From: Amycolatopsis decaplanina DSM 44594
GTDB taxonomy: Bacteria; Actinomycetota; Actinomycetes; Mycobacteriales; Pseudonocardiaceae
NCBI RefSeq assembly: GCF_000342005.1
Contig: NZ_AOHO01000063.1
Span: 62,001-126,000 of the forward strand
Direction of reading: 5' to 3'
Length of the DNA stretch: 64,000 bases
Shown: one piece after another, positions 8,669 to 17,103 of the stretch
Layout: the number at the start of each line of letters is the position of its first letter
How positions within the stretch are numbered: the stretch's first letter is position 1
Notes under the pieces: model-generated
Databases searched by the model: none
Told to the model about the DNA's origin: nothing
Seen by the model: only the letters and a program-made list of their open reading frames with translations
Translations under genes and position numbers: made by a program

Positions 8669-9949
8669 TCACCGGATCCGGCGTTTTCGCACCGCGAGCA
8701 GGTGACCGGCGGCGCCCGCCAGGTAGAGGACGGTCGCCGTGATCAGCAGCCCCGGCGACCGGCCGTCGTCCGGGATCACCGTCGCGGCCAAGGAGACCGC
8801 GGCGACCTGGGTGATGTTGAAAAGCGTGTCGTAGAGCGCGAAGACCCGTCCCCTCGCTTCGTCGGCGACGTCGAGCTGGACCGAGGAATCGACGCAGAGT
8901 TTCAGCACCTGTCCGGCGCCGGTCACCAGGAACGCCGCGGCCAACGCGGCCGGGACCACCATCGGCAGGCCGAGCGCGGACTGCGCGACCGCCGCCAGCA
9001 CCAGCGCGCCCACCACGAGGCGGACTCTGCCCAGCAGCCGGATCAACCGGGCGGTCAGCAGCCCGGCGACCAGGATGCCCGCCCCGGCGAACGCCGCCAT
9101 CTGTCCCAGCCCCGCCATCCCGGCGCGGAAGATCCCGGCGTCGGTGAAGTGGTTGCGCATCAGCAGCACGGTCACCAGCAGCGAGATGCCGTACGACGCG
9201 CGATGGGCGAACAGCGCGACGAACCCGGCCGTGACGCTGGGCGTGCGCCAGGCCGCCTTCGCGCCGTCGGCCAGGCCGCGGGCGACGGCGAGGGCCGGGT
9301 TCGACGGCTCGTCGACCGTCGACGGCCCGAGCAGTCCGCGCATGAAACCGGAGGCGAGGACCGCAGCACCGATCCCGCCCAGCGCGGCGACGGCGGTGAC
9401 CCACGCGGAACCGGCGTCGTCGGCGCCGGTCAGCCCACGGAGGCCGATCGCGCAGCCGCCACCGACGACGGCGAGCACCGAACCCCAAGTCGCCGCGAAG
9501 GCGTTCGCGGCGACCACGGACTTCTCTTCGACGACGTGCGGAAGCGACGCGGACAGACCCGAGCCGATGAACCGGGAGATGCCTTCGGACGCCAGCGCCA
9601 GGGAGAACAGCCCGATCCCGGCCGCTCCCGTGCCCAGGGCGACGGCCGTCGCGAGGATGGTGAGGGACCGCAGGAGACTCGCGAAGATCAGCACCTTCCG
9701 GCGGTCCCAGCGGTCGAGCAGCGCGCCCGCGAACGGCCCGACGATCGAATAGGGCAGCAGTAGCGCCGCGAACCCGCCCGCCATGGCGAGCGCGTCGGCG
9801 GCGCGTTCGGGGTTGAAGAGGACGGCACCGGCCAATCCGGCCTGGTACATGCCGTTGCCCCAGTGCGCGGAGAACCGCGTGAACAGCAGACGGCGGAAGT
9901 CACGGTCGCGGATGAAGGTCCGAGGAGGCGCCGGGGCGCTTGTCGTCAC
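8669..9949 (-). CDS. MFS transporter, EntS-like exporter family
   Basis: The 426-residue protein has about 12 hydrophobic segments and the typical cytoplasmic loop DRWDRRKVLIF after TM2. This places it among major facilitator exporters of the MFS_3/EntS type. The substrate cannot be read from sequence. Start is GTG, divergent from yqgE with 211 bp between them and no obvious operator. It ends 44 bp before the YbaB-like gene on the same strand. Confidence 0.8.
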   Translation of the reverse strand: MTTSAPAPPRTFIRDRDFRRLLFTRFSAHWGNGMYQAGLAGAVLFNPERAADALAMAGGFAALLLPYSIVGPFAGALLDRWDRRKVLIFASLLRSLTILATAVALGTGAAGIGLFSLALASEGISRFIGSGLSASLPHVVEEKSVVAANAFAATWGSVLAVVGGGCAIGLRGLTGADDAGSAWVTAVAALGGIGAAVLASGFMRGLLGPSTVDEPSNPALAVARGLADGAKAAWRTPSVTAGFVALFAHRASYGISLLVTVLLMRNHFTDAGIFRAGMAGLGQMAAFAGAGILVAGLLTARLIRLLGRVRLVVGALVLAAVAQSALGLPMVVPAALAAAFLVTGAGQVLKLCVDSSVQLDVADEARGRVFALYDTLFNITQVAAVSLAATVIPDDGRSPGLLITATVLYLAGAAGHLLAVRKRRIR

Positions 9950-10160
9950 GAGCCCGCAGCTTAGGCAAGGCGGCCGGTGCGCTTTAGGGTCGCCTCTCGG
10001 CGGCTATGCGCAGTGTGGCTCCAGCCGGACGGTATTCCACAAAGGCGGTTCTTCAGTGAGCCCGGGGGACACGGAAAGCGCACCGACCGTTGTGTCCAAC
10101 GGTGCTCGTGATGCTGTTGTTCCCAGAGCCGGACGATTTGTCTCCACTCGAAGTGGGATC

Positions 10161-10742
10161 ATGGCGGACGTGCCAGCGGACGCCGAGGTCGAACCGGGAA
10201 CGCTCCTGGTCGCCGCCCCCACGATGTTCGATCCCAATTTCCGGCGGACCGTCGTGTTCGTCATCGATCACCGGGACGAGGGAACGCTCGGCGTCGTGCT
10301 CAACCGGCCGAGTGACGTACCGGTCTACGACGTGCTCCCCAACTGGGGCGGGCACGTCGCCGAACCGCAGTCGGTGTTCGTCGGCGGTCCGGTGGAGAAG
10401 AAGACGGCGTTGTGCCTGGCCGCGCTGCGGACCGGCGAGACTGCGTCGAGCGTGCCCGGCGTGATCGCCGTCCGCGGCCCGGTCGCACTGGTCGACCTCG
10501 ACACCGATCCCGAGATCCTGGTGCCGAAGGTCCGCGGTGTGCGGGTCTTCGCCGGGTACGCGGGCTGGGACTCCGGTCAGCTGGCGAACGAGATCGAACG
10601 CGACGACTGGGTGATCGTCCCGGCGCTGCCCAGCGACGTCCTCGCCTCGCCGCACCACGACCTCTGGGGTCAGGTGCTGCGCCGTCAGGGCATCCCGCTG
10701 GCGCTGCTGGCCACCCATCCGGGAGATCTCCAGCGCAACTGA
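10161..10742 (+). CDS. YqgE/AlgH family protein
   Basis: The 193-residue protein fits the YqgE/AlgH family (UPF0301) in length and in its motifs: GTLLVAAPTMFDPNFRRTVV near the N-terminus, GTLGVVLNRPS, then VFVGGPV and VFAGYAGWDSGQL. The family has a compact fold of unknown biochemical role. I took the ATG at 10161 because the family motif follows within 12 residues. An in-frame GTG at 10056 would add a non-conserved leader. The stop codon lies inside the first copy of a 21-bp tandem repeat. Confidence 0.9.
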   Translation: MADVPADAEVEPGTLLVAAPTMFDPNFRRTVVFVIDHRDEGTLGVVLNRPSDVPVYDVLPNWGGHVAEPQSVFVGGPVEKKTALCLAALRTGETASSVPGVIAVRGPVALVDLDTDPEILVPKVRGVRVFAGYAGWDSGQLANEIERDDWVIVPALPSDVLASPHHDLWGQVLRRQGIPLALLATHPGDLQRN

Positions 10743-10803
10743 TCACGCGTGTTACGGGCCTGATCACGCGAGTTACGCGGCCGATCACGCGAGTTACGCG
10801 GTG
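10741..10803. repeat. Three tandem 21-bp repeats between convergent genes
   Basis: Three 21-bp units start GATCACGCG at 10741, 10762 and 10783; units 2 and 3 are nearly identical and unit 1 differs at a few positions. The first unit contributes the last two bases of the yqgE stop, and the third contains the TAA stop (10794-10796) of the SdpI-like gene on the other strand. There is no inverted symmetry and no T-tract, so this is not an obvious terminator. Confidence 0.85.
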
Positions 10804-11216
10804 GCGGTGTCGGCCTTCTTGAAGACGCCGCAGGTGCCGCAGGCGCAGCCACTGCACCCGGCGGGCCGCTCCGGTTCGGGCTCGGGCACCGTCGCGGCGG
10901 CGCGGTTGCCGAGCACTCCCCCGGCCGCGACCAGTGCGACCATCCCGACCACGCCCACGAACGAGGCGAGCAGCAGCCCGAACGTCGTCGGCATGACCAG
11001 CGCGGCGATCCCCGCGAGCACGGCGATCACGCCGCCCGCCAGCGTCGGGACCCCGGCGACCTTGTTGCCGAGCCGGAAGGCGTCTTCACTGCGCATCGTG
11101 GCGGCGGTGCGCACGCCGGCGCCGCGGTCACGCGGCAGCTTCTCGCGCAGGCCGAGGAACCCACCCCAGCCGACGAGGACACCCAGCACGATCGGGACCA
11201 GCGCTATGACGAACAC
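10794..11216 (-). CDS. SdpI-family membrane protein with C-terminal cysteine cluster
   Basis: The 140-residue protein has three hydrophobic helices and the SdpI-family signature after the first: GVRTAATMRSEDAFRLGNK. SdpI of Bacillus gives immunity to a killing factor and is a signalling membrane protein; most actinobacterial members are uncharacterised. The tail GCSGCACGTCG holds four cysteines in CxxCxCxxC spacing, which is unusual for the family and suggests metal or lipid attachment. I chose GTG 11216, where the membrane helix FVIALVPIVLG begins; an upstream ATG at 11288 would add a hydrophilic extension. GTG 11216 has no well-spaced ribosome site, so a leaderless mRNA is possible. Confidence 0.75.
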   Translation of the reverse strand: MFVIALVPIVLGVLVGWGGFLGLREKLPRDRGAGVRTAATMRSEDAFRLGNKVAGVPTLAGGVIAVLAGIAALVMPTTFGLLLASFVGVVGMVALVAAGGVLGNRAAATVPEPEPERPAGCSGCACGTCGVFKKADTATA

Positions 11217-11281
11217 TCCACGAGGATAAGCGTGACGTTCCGGCAACCTGCCGGATACCCTGATCGACTGTGCTACAGGCC

Positions 11282-12433
11282 ATGTCACGCCGAGCTTTCG
11301 CCACCGCCCTGATCGGGGCCGTTCCCCTCACCCTGATGGCCACACCGGCCGCCGAAGCGGGTCACCGTCCGCTTCGCCTGATCGGGGAACAGATCGTCCC
11401 GAACGCCCTGCCCTACGAGGGCACCGTCGTCGGCGGCCTGTCCAGCATCGACTACGACCCCCGCACCGGCGAGTACGCGCTGATCTGCGACGACCGCTCC
11501 GCCATCAACCCGGCGCGGTTCTACACGGCGAAGTTCTCCCTCGACGCCAAGGGACTCGGCCCGGTCACCTTCACCGGCACCAAGCCGCTCCTGCGTCCCG
11601 ACGGCACGTCGTATCCGCCGCTCGCGAAGAACGACCCCGCGCAGCCACCGAACATGCGGACCATCGATCCCGAAGAGCTGCGCGTCGACCCCTGGACCGG
11701 TCGGTACGTCTGGTCTCAGGAGGGCGAGCGGTCGGCCGCGGCGCGGATCGACCCGTCGATCCGCGAGGCGAAACGCGACGGCTCCTACGTCCGCGACCTG
11801 CCGATTCCCGCCAACGAGAAGATGGCCGAGACGGCGGGGCCGCGGCAGAACCTCGCCCTCGAGGGCCTCACCTTCGCGGGTTTCGGGTCGCTGATCGCCA
11901 GCTCGGTCGAGGGTCCACTGCTGCAGGACGGCCCGGAGGCGAACACCACGTCGGGCGCCCTTTCGCGCATCACCCTGCAGTCGCGGTCCGGGCCGGTTCT
12001 CGCGCAGTACGCGTACCCGCAGGAGAAGGTCTTCGCGTCGCCGAACCCGCCTGGCGCCTTCGCGACCACCGGCATCTCGTCGCTGCTGGCCGTCGATCAG
12101 GCCGATCCGACCCGCTACCTGGTGATGGAGCGTTCGTTCGTCACCGGCGTCGGCAACAAGATCCGCGTCTACGAGATCGACACCAAGGGCGCCACGAACG
12201 TTCTGAACACGCCCTCGCTGGCCGACGCGAAGAAGGTCAAACCGGTCAAGAAGCGCCTGCTCGTGGACCTGGCGGACTTCAAGTTGTCCACTGTGGACAA
12301 CGTCGAGGGGATGACCTGGGGTCCGCGCCTCCCGAACGGGGAGCGCAGCCTGGTGCTGGTCAGCGACAACAACTTCTCCGCGACCCAGGTGACCCAGTTC
12401 ATCGCTCTGGCGGTCCCCTCGGAACGGCTTTGA
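11282..12433 (+). CDS. Secreted esterase-like/phytase-like domain protein
   Basis: The 383-residue product begins MSRRAFATALIGAVPLTLMA with cleavage expected after ATPAAEA, so it is exported, possibly by Tat given the SRRAF start. The mature part matches the 'esterase-like activity of phytase' family of six-bladed propeller proteins: GGLSSIDYDPRTGEYALICDDRS near the start, GLTF, a conserved MERSF and an end WGPRLPNGERSLVLVSDNNF. Substrate is unknown; homologues are extracellular phosphodiesterase- or phytase-like proteins. It ends 21 bp before the leuS leader peptide. Confidence 0.85.
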   Translation: MSRRAFATALIGAVPLTLMATPAAEAGHRPLRLIGEQIVPNALPYEGTVVGGLSSIDYDPRTGEYALICDDRSAINPARFYTAKFSLDAKGLGPVTFTGTKPLLRPDGTSYPPLAKNDPAQPPNMRTIDPEELRVDPWTGRYVWSQEGERSAAARIDPSIREAKRDGSYVRDLPIPANEKMAETAGPRQNLALEGLTFAGFGSLIASSVEGPLLQDGPEANTTSGALSRITLQSRSGPVLAQYAYPQEKVFASPNPPGAFATTGISSLLAVDQADPTRYLVMERSFVTGVGNKIRVYEIDTKGATNVLNTPSLADAKKVKPVKKRLLVDLADFKLSTVDNVEGMTWGPRLPNGERSLVLVSDNNFSATQVTQFIALAVPSERL

Positions 12434-12454
12434 CCAGCGGGTTAAACTGGACTC

Positions 12455-12493
12455 ATGAACACGGCTCGGCTGCTCCTTAGCCTGCCGCGCTGA
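12455..12493 (+). CDS. Leucine-rich leader peptide of leuS
   Basis: A 12-codon reading frame encodes MNTARLLLSLPR, with leucine codons CTG, CTC, CTT in a row and another CTG two codons later. It sits 110 bp before leuS and is followed by a strong hairpin, the layout of ribosome-mediated attenuators of amino-acid genes. A -10-like TAAACT lies at 12443-12448, six bases before the ATG, so the leader mRNA is probably leaderless. Function is inferred from composition and position. Confidence 0.8.
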   Translation: MNTARLLLSLPR

Positions 12494-12560
12494 ACTCGGC
12501 CGAACGGCCGGGACCAGCGCGGCGACCCCTCATGCCCTCCGGGCTGAGGGGTCGAGTTGT
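12484..12560 (+). promoter_or_regulatory. Candidate leucine attenuator (antiterminator/terminator hairpins)
   Basis: The terminator-like hairpin has a perfect 10-bp outer stem (12523-12532 with 12545-12554), an inner GCCC/GGGC stem, and a T-rich tail AGTTGTTTCT. The last codons of the leader peptide (12484-12492) are perfectly complementary over 9 nt to 12515-12523, next to the terminator stem. That gives an alternative pairing when a ribosome stalls at the leucine codons. A small CGGCCG hairpin lies between. How the alternative structure would disrupt the terminator is not fully explained, since the two share only one base. Confidence 0.65.
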
Positions 12561-12603
12561 TTCTGGAGTGGCTTGACGTGGATGAGCACGGAGGATTTGG
12601 GCG

Positions 12604-15456
12604 ATGAACCAGGCGAGCGAAGCCGCCGACGCGGCCCCTCAGCACCGCTACACCGCGGAGCTGGCGGGCCAGATCGAGCAGCGCTGGCAGGACTACTGGT
12701 CCGACCACGGCACCTACCACGCACCGAACCCGGTCGGCCCGCTCGCGGACGAGAGCGGTGACGTCCCCTCGGACAAGCTGTTCGTCCAGGACATGTTCCC
12801 GTACCCGTCGGGCGCCGGCCTGCACGTCGGGCACCCGCTGGGCTTCATCGCGACCGACGTCTTCGCGCGGTACCACCGCATGATCGGCCGGAACGTGCTG
12901 CACACGATGGGCTTCGACGCCTTCGGCCTGCCCGCCGAGCAGTACGCGGTGCAGACGGGGCAGCACCCGCGCAAGACCACCGAAGAGAACATGGAGACCT
13001 ACCTGCGCCAGATCCGGCGCCTGGGTCTGGGGCACGACGAGCGTCGCCGGATTTCGACGATCGACCCGGACTACTACAAGTGGACCCAGTGGATCTTCCT
13101 GCAGATCTTCAACTCCTGGTACGACGAGAAGGCGGGCAAGGCCCGGCCGATCGTCGAGCTGGAGACCGAGTACGCGGAAGGGCGCCGCACAGTGCCGTCA
13201 GTCGACGGCCGCAACTGGTGCGAGCTGACGCGCGCCGAGCAGCTGGAGATCATCGACTCGCACCGGCTGGTCTACATCTCCGAGGCACCGGTGAACTGGT
13301 GCCCCGGTCTGGGCACGGTGCTGTCGAACGAAGAGGTCACCGCCGACGGCCGCAGCGAGCGCGGCAACTTCCCGGTGTTCCGCCGCAATCTGCGCCAGTG
13401 GATGATGCGCATCACCGCCTACGCCGACCGTCTGGTCGACGACCTGGATCTGCTGGACTGGCCGGAGAAGGTCAAGTCCATGCAGCGCAACTGGATCGGC
13501 CGCTCGCACGGCGCTCGCGTGTCGTTCGATTCCGGCGACAAGAAGATCGAGGTCTTCACCACCCGTCCGGACACCCTGTTCGGCGCCACCTACCTGGTGG
13601 TCGCGCCCGAGCACCCGCTGGTCGACGAGCTGACCGCCGCCACGTGGCCGGAAGGTGTCGACGCGGGCTGGACCGGCGGCGCCGCCACCCCGGCCGAAGC
13701 GATCGCCGACTACCGTGCCGCCGCGTCGCGGAAGTCCGAATTGGACCGTCAGGAGAACAAGGAGAAGACCGGCGTCTTCACCGGCTCCTACGCGGTGAAT
13801 CCGGCCGACGGCAAGGAGATCCCGGTCTTCGTCGCCGATTACGTCCTGATGGGCTACGGCACCGGCGCGATCATGGCCGTCCCCGGCCAGGACACCCGCG
13901 ACTGGGAGTTCGCCGAGAAGTTCGGCCTGGAGATCATCCGCACGGTGCGGCCGTCGGAAGGCTTCGACGGCAAGGCGTTCACCGGTGACGGACCGGCGAT
14001 CAACTCCGGCTTCTTGGACGGCATGGGCGTCGACGAGGCCAAGAAGACGATGATCGGCTGGCTGGAGGAGCACGACCACGGTCGCGGCACCGTCCAGTAC
14101 AAGCTGCGCGACTGGCTGTTCTCCCGCCAGCGTTACTGGGGCGAGCCGTTCCCGGTGGTCTACGACGAGGACGGCCAGGTCCACGCCCTGCCGGACAGCA
14201 TGCTGCCGATCGAACTGCCCGAGGTCGCCGACTACTCGCCGGTGACCTTCGACCCGGAGGACAAGGACAGCACGCCGTCCTCGCCGCTGGCGCGCGCCAC
14301 CGACTGGGTCGAGGTCGAACTGGACCTGGGCGACGGCAAGAAGACCTACCGCCGTGACATCAACACGATGCCGAACTGGGCGGGTTCCTGCTGGTACCAG
14401 CTGCGGTACCTGGACCCGACCAACCCGGACGTGTTCGTCGCGCCGGAGAACGAGGCGTACTGGGTCGGCCCGCGTCCCGCCGAGCACGGCGTCGAAGACC
14501 CGGGCGGCACGGACCTGTACGTCGGCGGTGTCGAGCATGCCGTGCTGCACCTGCTGTACTCGCGGTTCTGGCACAAGGTGCTGTTCGACCTGGGCCACGT
14601 GTCGTCCAAGGAGCCGTACCGGAAGCTGTTCAACCAGGGCTACGTGCAGGCGTACGCGTACACCGATTCCCGCGGCGTCTACGTCCAGGCCGACCAGGTC
14701 GAGGAACGTGACGGCAAGTTCTTCTTCGGTGAAGAAGAGGTCAAGCAGGAATACGGCAAAATGGGCAAGAGCCTGAAGAATGTCGTGACGCCCGACCAGA
14801 TGGCCGCCGACTACGGCGCCGACACCTTCCGCTTCTACGAGATGTCGATGGGCCCGCTGGACGTCTCGCGGCCGTGGGCGACCAAGGACGTCGTCGGCGC
14901 GCAGCGATTCCTGCAGCGGCTGTGGCGCCTGGTCGTCGACGAGGAGACCGGTGACCTGCGTGTGTCCACAGTGGACGCCACGGATGCCGATCGCAAGCAG
15001 CTGCACAAGGCGATCGCCGGTGTCCGTGAGGATTACGCGGAACTGCGGTTCAACACCGCCGGCGCGAAGCTGATCGAGCTGAACAACTACGTCACCAAGA
15101 CCTACGGCGGCACCGAGGCGACGCCGCGCGAACTGGTGGAGCCGCTGGTGCTGATGCTGGCGCCGCTGGCCCCGCACCTGGCCGAGGAGCTGTGGAAGCG
15201 CCTGGGCCACGCGGATTCCCTGGTGCACGGGCCGTTCCCGGTCGTCGACGAGAAGTACCTGGTCGAGGACTCCGTGGAGTACCCGATCCAGGTCAACGGC
15301 AAGGTGCGCTCGCGGGTCACCGTGCCCGCGGACGCGGGCAAGGACGCAGTGCAGGCGGCCGCGCTGGCCGACGAGAAGGTCGCCGCGCTGGTCGGCGGCG
15401 GCACCCCGCGCAAGGTGATCGTCGTGCCGGGGCGGTTGGTCAACATCGTGCTGTAA
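12604..15456 (+). CDS. leuS: Leucyl-tRNA synthetase
   Basis: The 950-residue class I synthetase charges tRNA-Leu. The HIGH-type motif is in PYPSGAGLHVGHPLGF near residue 65, the KMSKS-type motif is GKMGKSLKN near residue 720, and the CP1 editing domain shows TTRPDTLFGATY and GTGAIMAVPGQDTRDWEF, with the aspartate that anchors the mischarged amino acid. Length and motif order are those of the actinobacterial enzyme. The ATG is preceded by GGAGG 11 nt upstream. Expression is probably leucine-controlled through the leader at 12455. Confidence 0.97.
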   Translation: MNQASEAADAAPQHRYTAELAGQIEQRWQDYWSDHGTYHAPNPVGPLADESGDVPSDKLFVQDMFPYPSGAGLHVGHPLGFIATDVFARYHRMIGRNVLHTMGFDAFGLPAEQYAVQTGQHPRKTTEENMETYLRQIRRLGLGHDERRRISTIDPDYYKWTQWIFLQIFNSWYDEKAGKARPIVELETEYAEGRRTVPSVDGRNWCELTRAEQLEIIDSHRLVYISEAPVNWCPGLGTVLSNEEVTADGRSERGNFPVFRRNLRQWMMRITAYADRLVDDLDLLDWPEKVKSMQRNWIGRSHGARVSFDSGDKKIEVFTTRPDTLFGATYLVVAPEHPLVDELTAATWPEGVDAGWTGGAATPAEAIADYRAAASRKSELDRQENKEKTGVFTGSYAVNPADGKEIPVFVADYVLMGYGTGAIMAVPGQDTRDWEFAEKFGLEIIRTVRPSEGFDGKAFTGDGPAINSGFLDGMGVDEAKKTMIGWLEEHDHGRGTVQYKLRDWLFSRQRYWGEPFPVVYDEDGQVHALPDSMLPIELPEVADYSPVTFDPEDKDSTPSSPLARATDWVEVELDLGDGKKTYRRDINTMPNWAGSCWYQLRYLDPTNPDVFVAPENEAYWVGPRPAEHGVEDPGGTDLYVGGVEHAVLHLLYSRFWHKVLFDLGHVSSKEPYRKLFNQGYVQAYAYTDSRGVYVQADQVEERDGKFFFGEEEVKQEYGKMGKSLKNVVTPDQMAADYGADTFRFYEMSMGPLDVSRPWATKDVVGAQRFLQRLWRLVVDEETGDLRVSTVDATDADRKQLHKAIAGVREDYAELRFNTAGAKLIELNNYVTKTYGGTEATPRELVEPLVLMLAPLAPHLAEELWKRLGHADSLVHGPFPVVDEKYLVEDSVEYPIQVNGKVRSRVTVPADAGKDAVQAAALADEKVAALVGGGTPRKVIVVPGRLVNIVL

Positions 15457-15545
15457 CACCAAGGCCGAATTGCGCCAGCGTCGAGGGTCATGAGGCGATT
15501 CGATGGAGTTGTTCAAGGACAACGAAATCGAACGGAGAACACCGC

Positions 15546-16283
15546 ATGACCCTCGACGGCAAGGTGGCTTTGGTGACCGGCGGCAGCCGCGGGATCGGTG
15601 CCGCCACGGCGATCCGGCTCGCCGAGGACGGCGCCGATGTCGCGCTCACCTATCAGAACAACGCCGAGCTCGCGGCCGGTGTCGTGGACAAGATCAAGGC
15701 GCTCGGCCGTCGCGCGCTGGCCGTCCAGGCCGACAACGCCGACGCCGCGGCTCTGGTTTCCGCGATCGACACCGCGGTCGCCGAGTTCGGCAGGCTCGAC
15801 GTACTGGTCAACAACGCGGGCGTCGGCTTCGTCGGCCCGCTCGACCAGACGAGCCTGGAGGACATCGACCGCGTGCTCGCGATCAACGTCCGCGGGGTCT
15901 ACGTGGCCACGCAGGCCGCGGCCAGGCACCTCGGCGACGGCGGGCGCGTGATCACCATCGGCAGCTGTGTCTCGGACCGCGTGCCCGGCCCCGGGATGTC
16001 GCTGTACGCGGTGAGCAAGACCGCGCTGCTGGGCCTGACCAAGGGCCTGGCCAGGGAATTGGGCCCGCGCGGCATCACCGTGAACATCGTCCACCCCGGC
16101 CCGACCGACACCGACATGAACCCGGCCGACGGCCCGTACGCCGCCGACCAGCGGAGCCTGACGGTGTTCGACCGCTACGGCTCGCCGTCGGAGGTCGCCG
16201 CCACCGTGTCGTTCCTGGCCCGGCCGGAAAGCAAGTACGTGACCGCGGCGACCGTCTCGGTCGACGGCGGGCACGCGGCTTAG
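15546..16283 (+). CDS. SDR family oxidoreductase
   Basis: The 245-residue classical short-chain dehydrogenase has the NAD(P)-binding motif TGGSRGIG, the NNAG motif (VLVNNAGVG), a catalytic serine in ITIGSC and YAVSK for Tyr/Lys. It resembles 3-oxoacyl-ACP reductase-like enzymes, and an exact substrate cannot be assigned. It lies 89 bp after leuS and ends three bases from the convergent TetR gene, which may control it, though no shared operator is visible. Confidence 0.9.
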   Translation: MTLDGKVALVTGGSRGIGAATAIRLAEDGADVALTYQNNAELAAGVVDKIKALGRRALAVQADNADAAALVSAIDTAVAEFGRLDVLVNNAGVGFVGPLDQTSLEDIDRVLAINVRGVYVATQAAARHLGDGGRVITIGSCVSDRVPGPGMSLYAVSKTALLGLTKGLARELGPRGITVNIVHPGPTDTDMNPADGPYAADQRSLTVFDRYGSPSEVAATVSFLARPESKYVTAATVSVDGGHAA

Positions 16284-16286
16284 CGA

Positions 16287-17006
16287 CTAGTCGGTGGACA
16301 GGCCGATCTCGCGCGCGAGATCGGCCAGCATCGCGTCGAAGAGGACGTCCGGTTTCGAGAACGGGATCGGATAATTGCCGAAGACCTCGAGCGTGACGTG
16401 CCCGTAGAGCCTGGCCCAGAACTGGATCATCAGGTACGTCACGCCGAGGTCGAGCTTTTCGAGCGGGAACGTCGCCCCGGACTCCTTCAGCACGGCGAGC
16501 AATTCCTCTTGGAAGGACGTGAGATCTTCGCGCAGCTCGGCCGGGACCACGTCGTTCGACGGCGTCACCAGGTCGTGCATCGCGAGCACCCGGCCCGCCG
16601 CCGCGAGGAAGATCCGCCCGAACGGCTCACCCAGCCTGCTCAACGTGTCCTCGCCCGCAGGCGATGCGAAGACCAGCGTGAACTCCTTGGTGTGCGTGAG
16701 CGCCCAGCGCCGGAATCCCTTGCAAATGGCGAAAAGCTGAAGCGCGCCTTCGTCCGGCAGCTGCGCGATGTCCTCGGCGAGCCCGGCAGCCAGATCCGCG
16801 ACGACGTCCGCGCGAAGGTGCTCGACCAGATCGTCGCGGGAACCGTAGTAGCGGTACAACGCCGGCGCCGTGATGCCGAGCTCGCGCGCGATCGCCCGCA
16901 GGGTCACCGCCTCCGGGCCCTGCTCGACCAGGAGCGCCCGCGCCGTCCGGCGGATGTCCTGATCGGTCGCGGCCCGCTCGCGACCCCTGCGGCCGGTGTT
17001 GTTCAT
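16287..17006 (-). CDS. TetR family transcriptional regulator with WHG-type C-terminus
   Basis: The 239-residue protein has an N-terminal TetR helix-turn-helix (TLRAIARELGITAPALYRYY) at about residues 35-60. The C-terminal part, with FWARLYGHVTLEVFGNYP, matches the TetR_C 'WHG' ligand-binding type. It is divergent from the lipoprotein gene at 17104 and convergent with the SDR gene. I could not find a clear palindromic operator in the 97-bp upstream gap. Confidence 0.9.
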   Translation of the reverse strand: MNNTGRRGRERAATDQDIRRTARALLVEQGPEAVTLRAIARELGITAPALYRYYGSRDDLVEHLRADVVADLAAGLAEDIAQLPDEGALQLFAICKGFRRWALTHTKEFTLVFASPAGEDTLSRLGEPFGRIFLAAAGRVLAMHDLVTPSNDVVPAELREDLTSFQEELLAVLKESGATFPLEKLDLGVTYLMIQFWARLYGHVTLEVFGNYPIPFSKPDVLFDAMLADLAREIGLSTD

Positions 17007-17103
17007 CCGGGCATTCTAGGTGGTCAGTGCCGGAATCGCGGCAGATGGACTCACCCCGGAGCGGGCTGGCTTGCGCGTCGGCAAGTCGTAGCGTTCCAGC
17101 TCG

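Noticed and set aside
10741..10803. CRISPR-like direct repeats
   Set aside because: The units are contiguous with no spacers.
12440..12560. T-box riboswitch before leuS
   Set aside because: No T-box consensus (TGGGTGGNACCGCG-like) is present. A leader peptide with leucine codons explains the region better.
13198..15522. Long frame antisense to leuS
   Set aside because: leuS on the plus strand is unambiguous by its synthetase motifs.
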